Assembly: GCF_001945365.1 (NCBI RefSeq)
Contig: NZ_MSTQ01000020.1
Location: 1 to 64,000 of the forward strand
DNA: 64,000 nucleotides
Direction of reading: 5' to 3'
Source: Pseudomonas reinekei
GTDB taxonomy: Bacteria; Pseudomonadota; Gammaproteobacteria; Pseudomonadales; Pseudomonadaceae
Shown here piece by piece: positions 17,420 through 25,794 of this stretch. The translations under genes and the position numbers were made by a program. Positions within the stretch are counted from its first letter, which is position 1; each line of letters starts with the position of its first letter. The notes under the pieces were generated by a model. It was not told where the DNA came from and ran no database searches. It saw only the letters and a list, made by a program, of their open reading frames with translations.

Positions 17420-18865
17420 TCATCCCGCCGTGGCTAGCGCAACGGGCTGCTGCGCCTGTTCACGTTTGGCCAGAATGAAAAACAGCACGCCACCGAGGAA
17501 ACAACCAGTGAACCAGGCAAAGTTGGCCATTGGCTGCAGGATTGGGGTGAAAGTAATCGCCACCCCCATCAGCGTGGCCGGCACCAGCGCCTTGACCGCT
17601 GTCCAGTTCACCCCGCCGCTGTAGTAATAACGCCCGCCCGGGCCGTCATTGAACAGCGCATCGACGTCGATCTGTTGTTTTTTGATCAGGTAGTAATCCA
17701 CCAGCAGGATGCCGAACAACGGGCCGATGAACGCCGCCAGTACATCGAGGGTGTAGTGGATCACTTCCGGGTTGTTGAACAGGTTCCATGGCGTGATGAA
17801 GATCGAAGCCACTGCCGCGATCATGCCGCCGGCGCGCCAGCTGATTTTGCTCGGGGCGACATTGGCGAAATCGAAGGCCGGGGAAACGAAATTGGCAACG
17901 ATATTAATGCCGATGGTCGCGGTGACAAAAGCGAATGCACCGAGCAACACCGCCACACTGTTGTCGATGCGCGCCACGGTGGCAATCGGGTCGTGAAGCA
18001 TCTCACCGAACACCGGCAAGGTCCCGGAAACAATCACCACGGTCACCAGGGAGAACGCCAGAAAGTTTACCGGCAGGCCCCAGAAGTTGCCGCGACGCAC
18101 GTCTTTCATACTCCGGCAGTAACGACTGAAATCACCGAAATTCAGAGTCGGACCGGAAAAGTACGACACCACCAGGGCCATGGCCACGATCACTTGTCCG
18201 AAAGCTTCCCAACCCGACAGGGATTTTTCCGCGAGGGTGAAACTGATGTTGCTCCAGCCGGCCTGCCAGACAATCCACCCTGCCAGCAGGAACATGACGC
18301 CGTATACCACCGGCCCGGCCCAGTCGATGAACCGACGGATCGACTCCATTCCGGCCCAGAACACCAGCGCCTGAACAAACCACAGGCTGAGGAACTCGAA
18401 CCAGCCGAGATAAGACAAACCGGCGAAGTGCGGTTCGGCGTAGGCAGCCATCGAAGGGAAGAAGCGCAACACCACGATGATTAGCGCACTGGACGCCAGG
18501 TACGTCTGAATGCCGTACCAGGCCACGGCAATCAGCCCGCGAATAACCGCCGGAATATTCGCCCCGAACACGCCGAAAGCCAATCGACAGATCACCGGAT
18601 AGGGCACTGCTGCTTGCTGGCTGGGTCGGGCCACCAGATTGGCGATCAATTGCACGATGCAGATACCGCCGAGCAACGCGATCAACACCTGCCAACTGGC
18701 CAGACCCAGCGCAAAAAGGCTGGCCGCAAATACATAGCCGCCAACGCTGTGCACGTCGCTCATCCAGAACGCAAAGATGTTGTACCAATTCCATTTCTGC
18801 GGCAGCGGTCCCAGGTCCTGGTTATACAAGCGCGGGCTGTAGCCGTTGGGCATTTGCTCGGTCAT
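17420..18865 (-). CDS. NCS1-family nucleobase/hydantoin-type transporter
   Basis: The 481-residue protein has 12 membrane segments and NCS1 signatures: NIFAFWMSDVHSVGGYVFAA (helix 1), LIAVAWYGIQTYLASSAL (helix 3) and the GPTLNFGDFSRYCRS block. The substrate class is probably a nucleobase, hydantoin or allantoin; the sequence gives no finer answer and no catabolic genes are adjacent. ATG 18865 is preceded by GAGGAGC at a good distance. It stands alone with its own terminator, and its upstream region carries repeated GTATAC-centred motifs that may be its operator. Confidence 0.85.
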   Translation of the reverse strand: MTEQMPNGYSPRLYNQDLGPLPQKWNWYNIFAFWMSDVHSVGGYVFAASLFALGLASWQVLIALLGGICIVQLIANLVARPSQQAAVPYPVICRLAFGVFGANIPAVIRGLIAVAWYGIQTYLASSALIIVVLRFFPSMAAYAEPHFAGLSYLGWFEFLSLWFVQALVFWAGMESIRRFIDWAGPVVYGVMFLLAGWIVWQAGWSNISFTLAEKSLSGWEAFGQVIVAMALVVSYFSGPTLNFGDFSRYCRSMKDVRRGNFWGLPVNFLAFSLVTVVIVSGTLPVFGEMLHDPIATVARIDNSVAVLLGAFAFVTATIGINIVANFVSPAFDFANVAPSKISWRAGGMIAAVASIFITPWNLFNNPEVIHYTLDVLAAFIGPLFGILLVDYYLIKKQQIDVDALFNDGPGGRYYYSGGVNWTAVKALVPATLMGVAITFTPILQPMANFAWFTGCFLGGVLFFILAKREQAQQPVALATAG

Positions 18866-19220
18866 CGCGGAGCTCCTCGAAAGCGCCCCCGTGTCGATGT
18901 GACAAGCACACTGCGTACGGGAGTCGTCATGGTTTGTATACGAGTCCCTACGCAGAATGCGTGCCATATGTAGGAAAGGTGTGACGAATCGCGGCTTTCG
19001 GGTGATTTAACGAGGGTCAAACCGGGAGCATTGCGGGAGATTTGTGCCCACCCACAGGGCATCCGCGCTTATAAACGGTGCAAAGATTTTGTATACATGA
19101 AGGATGAGTGACTGCAACCCTATCAATTGCGAGCAGGCTTGCTCCCACATTGCTCCGGCTGGCGCGGACCAGATGTGTGGGAGCGCGCCAGCACTCAGGG
19201 GTGCTGGCTGTAATGCAACA
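18866..19220. promoter_or_regulatory. Upstream region of NCS1 gene with repeated TTTGTATAC motif and REP-like repeat
   Basis: TTTGTATAC occurs at 18933-18941 and 19088-19096, each centred on the palindrome GTATAC. The first copy sits between inverted arms CTGCGTACGGGA (18911-18922) and TCCCTACGCAG (about 18946-18956). GntR-type regulators often bind TNGTATACNA-like sites, so an operator is plausible. From 19126 to about 19210 there is a degenerate REP pair. No gene is evident in this 355-bp stretch. Confidence 0.5.
19126..19210. repeat. Degenerate REP pair
   Basis: A copy of the GCGAGCAGGCTTGCTCCCAC form at 19129-19148 is followed by an inverted GTGTGGGAGCGCGCC copy near 19174-19190. A separate small hairpin, GCCAGCA/TGCTGGC, spans 19188-19209, directly after the CvfB-like gene end. 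Confidence 0.7.
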
Positions 19221-20057
19221 TCAGCTCAGTTCAATGCGATCGGCATGAATGACAATCTGGCCATTCTTGTACAACGCACCAATGGCTTTCTTGAAGTTAC
19301 CTTTGCTGACCCCGAACAGGCTGCTGATGACAGTCGGATCGCTCTTGTCGCTGACTGGCAGAGTTCCGTTATTTTCGCGCAACTTGGCGAGGATCTTCGA
19401 GTTCAGGCTGGTGGCCGCTTCCTGGCCGACCGGTTGCAGGCTCAGGCTGATCTTGCCGTCGGTGCGAACTTCCTTGATAAAGCCCTTCTCTTCTTTACCG
19501 GCGCGCATGAACTTGAATATTTCGTTCTTGTGGATCAGGCCCCAGTGCCTGTTGTTGATGATTGCCTTGAAGCCCATATCGGTGGCTTCGGCAACCAACA
19601 GGTCAACTTCCTGACCCGCCGTGTAGTTGGCCGGCGTCTTGTCCAGGTAGCGGTCCAGACGCGCTGTCGCGGTGATGCGGCGGGTGTGCTTGTCGAGGTA
19701 GACATGCACCACCACATATTCACCGGCTGTCAGCTGACGCTTTTCTTCCGAATACGGCAGCAACAGATCCTTTGGCAGCCCCCAATCCAGGAACACACCG
19801 ATGCTGTTGACTTCAACAACTTTCAAACTGGCGAATTCACCGACTTGAACTTTCGGCTTTTCAGTAGTTGCGATGAGTTTGTCATCGCTGTCCAAATATA
19901 CAAATACGTTGAGCCAGTCTTCATCTTCGCTTGGAATATCTTTTGGAATATAACGGTTCGGCAAAAGAATCTCGCCGTCCGCGCCACCGTCCAGATATAA
20001 ACCGAAGTTAGTGTGTTTAACCACTTGCAAACTGTTGTAACGCCCGACTAAAGCCAT
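19221..20057 (-). CDS. cvfB: CvfB-like S1-domain RNA-binding protein
   Basis: The 278-residue protein has tandem S1-like beta-barrels (NFGLYLDGGADGEILLPNRY near residue 15; SIGVFLDWGLPKDLLLPYSE near 85; MGFKAIINNRHWGLIHKNEI near 160) and a C-terminal winged helix (VISSLFGVSKGNFKKAIGAL). This is the CvfB/YitL layout. In Gram-positives CvfB binds RNA and affects virulence gene expression; its role in Pseudomonas is not established. ATG 20057 (MALVGRYNSL) is favoured, with GAGG 10 bases before it; a start five codons upstream is possible. Confidence 0.88.
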   Translation of the reverse strand: MALVGRYNSLQVVKHTNFGLYLDGGADGEILLPNRYIPKDIPSEDEDWLNVFVYLDSDDKLIATTEKPKVQVGEFASLKVVEVNSIGVFLDWGLPKDLLLPYSEEKRQLTAGEYVVVHVYLDKHTRRITATARLDRYLDKTPANYTAGQEVDLLVAEATDMGFKAIINNRHWGLIHKNEIFKFMRAGKEEKGFIKEVRTDGKISLSLQPVGQEAATSLNSKILAKLRENNGTLPVSDKSDPTVISSLFGVSKGNFKKAIGALYKNGQIVIHADRIELS

Positions 20058-20414
20058 GTCCAATACCCTCATTGCGTGGCGGCATTCTACCCGGTTTTGC
20101 AGGCCGCGTTCGGTGGCCGGTCCGGCGGCAGGAGAAAAACCTGCGCAGGCCTTAATTTTTCCGGGTTTTGCGCTAACAAACGGCCGCTCGTCTGACCGAA
20201 CCGTCGACTTCCGCGCCGGCCGGAGCAGTGCATAAAGCGTTTTTTCAGAGACTTGTTTTTATTTAAAACAGCGACTTAGGGAAATATACCAACAACAATC
20301 CGCCATTTATTTTGCTCCTATGCCGTATTCCGCACGGGATATTTGCCAAGCAAATTGCGGGTATTTCCTGTACGATGCCTGGCCAAGTTAATTTTCTACA
20401 GGTTAATGGCCGCC
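20058..20414. other. Intergenic stretch without a recognised gene
   Basis: This 357-bp gap between the divergent CvfB-like gene and a small ORF becomes AT-rich near 20250-20400. It must contain both promoters. I see no clear RNA gene, terminator or operator in it. Confidence 0.5.
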
Positions 20415-20594
20415 ATGCGCGTAAAAGCATCCAACAGCAAAGCAAAGCCAGCTCCAGCCGTCGAAACCAGCGAGTCGATCAACAGCCAGATCGCTGCATT
20501 CCTCAAATCCGGCGGTGAAATCCAGCAAATTGCCAAAGGCGTCAGCGGCCAGACGTTCGGCCCGTCCAAGCAGATCACGCTGGGCAAGAAGTAA
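20415..20594 (+). CDS. Small conserved Pseudomonas protein, function unknown
   Basis: The 59-residue protein (MRVKASNSKAKPAPAVETSE then FLKSGGEIQQIAKGVSGQT) is basic at the N terminus and has one probable helix. ATG 20406, three codons upstream, is an alternative start: AGG lies only 3 bases before it, while it lies 12 bases before 20415. The lysine/alanine-rich N terminus might bind nucleic acid, but no function is known to me. It is monocistronic. Confidence 0.65.
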   Translation: MRVKASNSKAKPAPAVETSESINSQIAAFLKSGGEIQQIAKGVSGQTFGPSKQITLGKK

Positions 20595-20800
20595 ACACCA
20601 CGCGTTACCTGGTCCCTGAGCGCTTTGAGCATCGAAGCGCCTGGACTGGAACACTCGCAACAACCTCCCCGACCCCCTCAATATTGTAAAAATCGACGAA
20701 CGGCCCTCGATGGCTGTCATTCGTCGGTATCCTTGCACGCGTCTAGATCAAGCGTTCCAGTGGGCCAAACCGCCCGCACTCGCTGTTCATGGAGTGACGC

Positions 20801-21523
20801 ATGCTCAAATCCCCCTGTTTATCATTACTGCTCGGCGGCCTGTTGGCTTGCCCTTTCGCCCATGGGCAAGTGTTCCAGCGCGAACTGGGGGATTTCGACC
20901 TCAAGCTCGGCACCAGCCCCAGTCGCAGCATGGCCCAAGGCCTGGTCAAACCCTCCGCCGCCGGTTCGTTCCATGGTGGCCTGGACCTGACGCATGACAG
21001 CGGTTTCTACTTCGGCCAGTGGTCACCCAGCATGGGAATCACCCCGGGGAAAAATCTCGAAATCGATTCCTACGCGGGTTTTAAACAACCTTTCGACCAA
21101 ACCTTGGGCTACGAGGTGGGGATCATTCACTACAGTTACCCCGAAGTGGACACCCTCGACAGTCAGGAACTGTTTGGTGGTTTGACCTTGCTGGGCAGTC
21201 GCTTCGGCGTCGCCTTGAGCAACGACCCGGATAAACAGAACAGCACCTTGTTCGCCGACCTCAGCGGCAATCAGCCTTTCGGTATCGGGATCAGCATGAA
21301 GTACACCACCCACCAGTTGAATGCGCCGGTGGCGGTGGACGGTGGTTACGTAGGCAGTTTCACCGATTGGTCGGTGAAACTGTCCCGTCCTTTCATGGGC
21401 ATCGACCTTGACCTGATCTACAGCGACTCCAGCCTCAGCGGCAGCTATTGTTCGGCCTATTCAGGGCACAACAGCCAATGTGACGGACTCGTCACCCTCA
21501 AGGCCGAACGCAGCTTCTATTGA
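20801..21523 (+). CDS. TorF-family putative outer membrane porin
   Basis: The 240-residue precursor has a signal peptide (cut after AHG, about residue 23). It then has a series of short amphipathic beta-strands in the TorF pattern (GGLDLTHDSGFYFGQWSPSM; YEVGIIHYSYPEV), ending in a terminal aromatic (FY) as in outer membrane barrels. The family is small-barrel and of uncertain substrate. GGAG lies 7 bases before ATG 20801. The next gene, a lipoprotein, is 77 bp downstream on the same strand. Confidence 0.8.
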   Translation: MLKSPCLSLLLGGLLACPFAHGQVFQRELGDFDLKLGTSPSRSMAQGLVKPSAAGSFHGGLDLTHDSGFYFGQWSPSMGITPGKNLEIDSYAGFKQPFDQTLGYEVGIIHYSYPEVDTLDSQELFGGLTLLGSRFGVALSNDPDKQNSTLFADLSGNQPFGIGISMKYTTHQLNAPVAVDGGYVGSFTDWSVKLSRPFMGIDLDLIYSDSSLSGSYCSAYSGHNSQCDGLVTLKAERSFY

Positions 21524-21600
21524 TTCGCTGAACTGCCGGCCTCATCTTGCGTTCACATGAGAATCAGATCCCGAAGCCAGGCTTTCGCAAGGATTCGCCC

Positions 21601-22470
21601 ATGTCTCGCTGGTTGAAATACATCACTTTTGTGCTCATGTTCAGCCTCACCCTCGGCGGATGCAGCCGCATGGGCCTGGCCTATCGCAACCTCGACGTGA
21701 TCATTCCCTGGACGCTCGGCGACTACCTGGACATGAACGGCGAGCAAAAAGGCTGGTTCAACGAACGCCTCAAAGAACACTTGAGCTGGCACTGCACCAC
21801 GCAAATGCCCAGCTATCTCGATTGGCTCGACCGTTTGCAAAGCATGGTGGCCAGCAATCAGGTAACCGATGACGCGCTGCAGGCCCGTGCGACCGAAGCC
21901 AAGCAGGCAATCGCCGAAACTGCACGGGAAATCACTCCCTCAGCCGTGGAATTACTGCAAGGTCTGGATGACAAACAGGTCGCGGAAATGAACGAAGCGT
22001 TCGCCAAGGACCAGCGCAAGCGTGAGGTGCAATATCTCAAACCGTCTCTCGATCAGCAGATCAAGGAACGTGGCGAGCGCATGGAAAAACGCCTCAATGA
22101 CTGGCTCGGCCCGCTCAGCCCGACGCAGCGGCAACGCGTTGCGGCGTGGTCGAACGCGCTGGGCGATCAGAATACGCAGTGGATCGCCAATCGCGTTCAT
22201 TGGCAGAAGCAGTTCAGTGCAGCGGTGGCCCAACGCCAGAGTCCGGAATTCCCACAGCGAATCGAGACACTTCTGGTTGACCGAGAGCGTTTATGGACGC
22301 CGGAATATCGTCAGGCCTTCGCCAAAACCGAGGCCCAGGCACGTTCGCTGTTCGTTGAACTGATGACAGAAAGTACACCGACGCAACGTCAGCGTTTGCA
22401 GACAAAGATTGAAGGGGTGAAGAAGGATTTCAGTGACCTGAAATGCCTGAAAGCGGCCAAGCAGAGTTAA
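21601..22470 (+). CDS. DUF6279-family lipoprotein
   Basis: The 289-residue protein starts with a lipoprotein signal (lipobox LGGC, cysteine about residue 20) and then a helical domain beginning SRMGLAYRNLDVIIPWTLGD, typical of DUF6279 proteins widespread in Pseudomonas. The rest is charged and helical (DLQ, ERL, KRL repeats). The function is unknown. ATG 21601 starts the signal peptide; an upstream in-frame ATG at 21547 would add 18 residues without making a better signal. Confidence 0.8.
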   Translation: MSRWLKYITFVLMFSLTLGGCSRMGLAYRNLDVIIPWTLGDYLDMNGEQKGWFNERLKEHLSWHCTTQMPSYLDWLDRLQSMVASNQVTDDALQARATEAKQAIAETAREITPSAVELLQGLDDKQVAEMNEAFAKDQRKREVQYLKPSLDQQIKERGERMEKRLNDWLGPLSPTQRQRVAAWSNALGDQNTQWIANRVHWQKQFSAAVAQRQSPEFPQRIETLLVDRERLWTPEYRQAFAKTEAQARSLFVELMTESTPTQRQRLQTKIEGVKKDFSDLKCLKAAKQS

Positions 22471-22475
22471 AGATC

Positions 22476-22550
22476 AAAAGATCGCAGCCTGTGGCAGCAT
22501 CTACAGGGGTCGAGTGATTCTGTAGGAACTGCCGCGGGTTGCGATCTTTT
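22476..22550. repeat. REP-type inverted repeat (GATCGCAG class) between convergent genes
   Basis: Arms AAAAGATCGCA (22476-22486) and TGCGATCTTTT (22540-22550) enclose further complementary sequence (GTGGCAG with CTGCCGC). The A and T tracts at the ends would also let it work as a two-way terminator for the convergent genes on each side. Confidence 0.8.
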
Positions 22551-22552
22551 GC

Positions 22553-22942
22553 TCAGGCAATCTGCGCCTTCGAGGCCACTTCATCGAACGTCAGCTCATC
22601 CAGCGCATCTTCTTGCTCGTCCAGCACCTGCCGCGGATGGTCATTGCCCGGAATGCTACTGTCGATCAGACTCAATAAACTTGAGCCTCGGGGCGTCAGG
22701 ATGTAATTGGAACCGGTACCGCCCTGCTCCTCCGGCCGAGACTCGATATAGCCTCGCTCCAGCAGTAATTTTTCGTACTCCCCCGCCACCGCTTTCAAAT
22801 GGTCAAGGTTCTCCGTGCGCTCACCTTCCGACGCTTTTTCCGCAGCGTATTGCTCGGCATAGGGCCGTGGGGTAAAGCTGGCTTCACCGCGCTGCACTTC
22901 GTGCAACAGGCGTTCAATCAAATCCCAATTGTAAGTCGTCAT
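22553..22942 (-). CDS. DUF2513-like small protein
   Basis: The 129-residue protein (MTTYNWDLIERLLHEVQRGE then a winged-helix-like segment ending LTPRGSSLLSLID) resembles DUF2513 proteins found near mobile or phage genes and in chromosomes. ATG 22942 follows GGAGG by 7 bases. The wing-like LLLERGYIESR and YILTPRGS suggest DNA binding. Its neighbours give no clue to its role. Confidence 0.65.
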   Translation of the reverse strand: MTTYNWDLIERLLHEVQRGEASFTPRPYAEQYAAEKASEGERTENLDHLKAVAGEYEKLLLERGYIESRPEEQGGTGSNYILTPRGSSLLSLIDSSIPGNDHPRQVLDEQEDALDELTFDEVASKAQIA

Positions 22943-23114
22943 CCTGCAACCTCCGGTGCCCGAGAGTGGGGCCTTCATAGGTTGTGACCGGTATGCCCGA
23001 CGGCCGTTCACCTGAGTTTATTGTCACGACCGACCGGCGGCGTGTCGAATTCCAGGCAAGCCGAACGACTAGGCTGTGTAAGTCCCCTCCCAGCCCCACG
23101 CAGGAGATATCACC

Positions 23115-23849
23115 ATGAACGTCCAGAATCATCCCGTCGTGTCCCGGGAAGAATGGCTCGCCGCTCGCAAACAGCACCTGGCCCACGAAAAAGCCTTCAC
23201 CCGCGAACGAGACAAACTCAGCGCCGAACGCCGCGCCCTGCCTTGGGTGAAAATCGACAAGGACTACCACTTTCAGGGCCCCAATGGCGAACTGAAGCTC
23301 GCCGACCTGTTCGGCGATCACAGTCAGTTGGTCATTTATCATTTCATGTTCGCCGAAGGCTGGGACGAAGGTTGCCCGGGATGCTCATTCCTTTGCGACC
23401 ACATCGATGGTGCCAACCAGCACCTGGCCCACCATGACGTGGCCGTGGTGGCGGTGTCCCACGCACCGTTCGGCGAATTTCAGGCGTTCAAGCGACGCAT
23501 GGGCTGGAAGTTCGATTGGGTCTCGTCAGAAGGTTGCGACTTCAACTACGACTTTGGCGTCTCGGCCAGAGCCGAAGACGTCGCCGCCGGAAAAGCGACT
23601 TACAACTACGAAAAAACTGACGGCTCCGAGGAAGAACTCCCAGGCCTCAGCGTGTTTTATCGCGACGACGCCGGCGAAATTTTTCACACCTACTCCACCT
23701 ATGCCCGAGGCCTGGACCTGTTGGTAGGTGCCTACAACTACCTTGATTTGACGCCCAAGGGGCGCAATGAAGAGGAAATCATGGAGTGGGTGAAACATCA
23801 CGACAAGTACGATGACGCTGCCCCGGCCAGTTGCTGCCACAGCGGGTGA
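23115..23849 (+). CDS. DUF899 thioredoxin-fold family protein
   Basis: The 244-residue protein is a DUF899 member: an N-terminal helix, RALPWVKIDKDYHFQGPNGE, then YHFMFAEGWDEGCPGCSFLC near residue 75 with a CPGC motif in thioredoxin-like position, and the late block LPGLSVFYRDDAGEIFHTYS with a terminal HHDKYD. The family is predicted to have a peroxiredoxin/thioredoxin-like fold; the reaction is unproven. AGGAG precedes ATG 23115. Confidence 0.82.
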   Translation: MNVQNHPVVSREEWLAARKQHLAHEKAFTRERDKLSAERRALPWVKIDKDYHFQGPNGELKLADLFGDHSQLVIYHFMFAEGWDEGCPGCSFLCDHIDGANQHLAHHDVAVVAVSHAPFGEFQAFKRRMGWKFDWVSSEGCDFNYDFGVSARAEDVAAGKATYNYEKTDGSEEELPGLSVFYRDDAGEIFHTYSTYARGLDLLVGAYNYLDLTPKGRNEEEIMEWVKHHDKYDDAAPASCCHSG

Positions 23850-23924
23850 AAATGCGCCTGAACTTTTTTCCTCTTTCAGGCCTCAACCGGTTAACCCGCC
23901 TTAACCGGAACTGAGGCCTGACTC

Positions 23925-24200
23925 ATGAAAACCCTGCTCAAACTCACCCTCGCCGCCTCCCTCGCTTGCGCCCTGCCCGCCTGGGCCTGTACCCCCGAAG
24001 AGGCCACGGCCAAACGCGAACAATTGGCCAAGGAAGTCACCCGACTCACCGAACAGAATCCGGACAAGGCAAAGGAGATCAACGATGAGTTGCAGAAGAT
24101 GGATCTAGGCACCGCTTCCAAGGATCTGCCGGACAAGTGCCAGTTGATTGATCAGCGCCTGAAAGAGTTGGGTTCGGCGCAGAAGAAAGCCGAGACCTGA
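23925..24200 (+). CDS. Small periplasmic protein with signal peptide
   Basis: The 91-residue protein has a clear signal peptide (ALPAWA, cut near residue 21) and a short helical mature part with two cysteines (C22 and a later KCQ). It is charged and coiled-coil-like (KREQLAKEVTRLTEQN). GAGG lies about 8 bases before the ATG. No function is recognisable. It ends just before a palindromic two-way terminator. Confidence 0.65.
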   Translation: MKTLLKLTLAASLACALPAWACTPEEATAKREQLAKEVTRLTEQNPDKAKEINDELQKMDLGTASKDLPDKCQLIDQRLKELGSAQKKAET

Positions 24201-24209
24201 TGAACGCCG

Positions 24210-24250
24210 ATCATAAAAAAACCGGACGTTTTTCCGGTTTTTTTATGATC
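24210..24250. terminator. Palindromic bidirectional terminator
   Basis: GATCAT, an A run and CCGGA on the left mirror TCCGG, a T run and ATGATC on the right, almost perfectly over 17 bp per arm. It lies between the end of a plus-strand gene and the end of the minus-strand helicase gene and can act on both. Confidence 0.92.
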
Positions 24251-24261
24251 GACTAAAGCGC

Positions 24262-25602
24262 TTACTCAGCCGCCGGCGCTTCCGGCTTGCGGCGCTTGAG
24301 CGGGGCCATGCCGTCCTTGCTCACCAGCGAATCGCTTTTCGGGCGATTGGCGCTCTTGCGCTTGGTCGGGGTCTTGGCGGCGACTTTTTTCTTGTCACCC
24401 TTGGCGTCGGTCTTTTTCTTTTTTACGCCAACAGCCTTGCCCGAAGCCTTGACCTTTTTCGGTCCGCCGTAGGTGCCTTTGACTTCCTTGATGGTGCGGC
24501 GCTCGAAGCTCTGCTTGAGGTAGCGCTCGATGCTCGACATCAGGTTCCAGTCGCCGTGGCAGATCAGCGAGATGGCCAGGCCATCGTTGCCGGCGCGACC
24601 GGTACGACCGATACGGTGTACGTATTCGTCGCCGCTGCGCGGCATGTCGAAGTTGATCACCAGGTCCAGGCCGTCCACGTCCAGGCCGCGAGCGGCGACG
24701 TCGGTGGCCACGAGGATTTTCACCCCGCCCTGCTTCAGGCGATCGATCGCCAGTTTGCGATCCTTCTGGTCTTTCTCGCCGTGCAGCACGAACGCTTTGT
24801 ATTCCTGCGCCACCAGACGACCATAGATGCGGTCGGCCATGGCCCGGGTGTTGGTGAACACGATGGCCTTCTGATAGGTCTCGTTGGCCAACAGCCAGTT
24901 AACGATTTGTTCTTTGTGCTGGTTGTGGTCAGCGGTGATGATTTGCTGACGGGTGGTTTCGTTCAACTGGCTGACCGCGTTGAGCTGCAAGTGCTCAGGG
25001 TTGTTCAGGACCTTGGCGATCATCTCGCGCAGGCCGGAACCCCCGGTGGTGGCGGAGAACAGCATGGTCTGCTGACGGTGGGTGCATTCGTCGACCAGAC
25101 GCTGCACATCGTCGGCGAAGCCCATGTCGAGCATACGGTCGGCTTCGTCGAGCACCAGCACTTCAACTTCTTTCAAGTCGAGGTTGCCAGCGTTCAGTTG
25201 CTCGATCATCCGGCCCGGCGTGCCGATCAGGATGTCCGGCACCTTGCGCAGCATGGCAGCCTGGACCTTGAAGTCTTCACCACCAGTGATCAGGCCGGAC
25301 TTGATGAAGGTGAACTGCGAGAACCGTTCAACTTCTTTCAGGGTCTGCTGGGCCAGTTCACGGGTCGGCAGCAGGATCAGGGTCTTGATGCTGACGCGGA
25401 CTTTGGCCGGGCCGATCAGGCGATTGAGGATCGGCAAAACGAATGCAGCGGTCTTGCCGCTACCGGTTTGCGCTGTCACCCGCAGGTCACGCCCTTGGAG
25501 CGCCAGCGGAATGGCCGCTGCTTGCACAGGCGTTGGCTCGACAAATTTAAGCTCGGCCACGGCTTTGAGCAGGCGTTCGTGCAAGGCGAATTCGGAAAAC
25601 AC
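24262..25602 (-). CDS. DEAD-box RNA helicase (RhlE/SrmB-like)
   Basis: The 446-residue helicase carries Q motif (PTPVQ near 24), motif I AQTGSGKT (44-51), motif II VLDEAD, motif III SATT, and C-terminal motifs VATDVAARGLD and HRIGRTGRAG. A long Lys/Arg-rich tail (KVKASGKAVGVKKKKTDAKG and beyond) may bind RNA or ribosomal particles. I start at GTG 25602 because GAGG lies 8 bases upstream and the Q-motif region begins soon after; the open frame extends far upstream without homology. The role is probably rRNA or mRNA remodelling. Confidence 0.88.
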   Translation of the reverse strand: MFSEFALHERLLKAVAELKFVEPTPVQAAAIPLALQGRDLRVTAQTGSGKTAAFVLPILNRLIGPAKVRVSIKTLILLPTRELAQQTLKEVERFSQFTFIKSGLITGGEDFKVQAAMLRKVPDILIGTPGRMIEQLNAGNLDLKEVEVLVLDEADRMLDMGFADDVQRLVDECTHRQQTMLFSATTGGSGLREMIAKVLNNPEHLQLNAVSQLNETTRQQIITADHNQHKEQIVNWLLANETYQKAIVFTNTRAMADRIYGRLVAQEYKAFVLHGEKDQKDRKLAIDRLKQGGVKILVATDVAARGLDVDGLDLVINFDMPRSGDEYVHRIGRTGRAGNDGLAISLICHGDWNLMSSIERYLKQSFERRTIKEVKGTYGGPKKVKASGKAVGVKKKKTDAKGDKKKVAAKTPTKRKSANRPKSDSLVSKDGMAPLKRRKPEAPAAE

Positions 25603-25794
25603 GGGTGCTACCTCGAAGAAATGCAAAAAAACAGCTGCATAGGGTACCGGTTTCGAGCGCCCAGGCCGAGTTTCTTTATGCAATCGACCGTAAACAGTGG
25701 CTTTTTTGTTGCCTGATTTGTCCCCAAACGCAATACAAAGCGTCTTAAATGCTCTAATCGCCCGTCGCGTCTCATAGAAGAATCGTTTTTGCAC

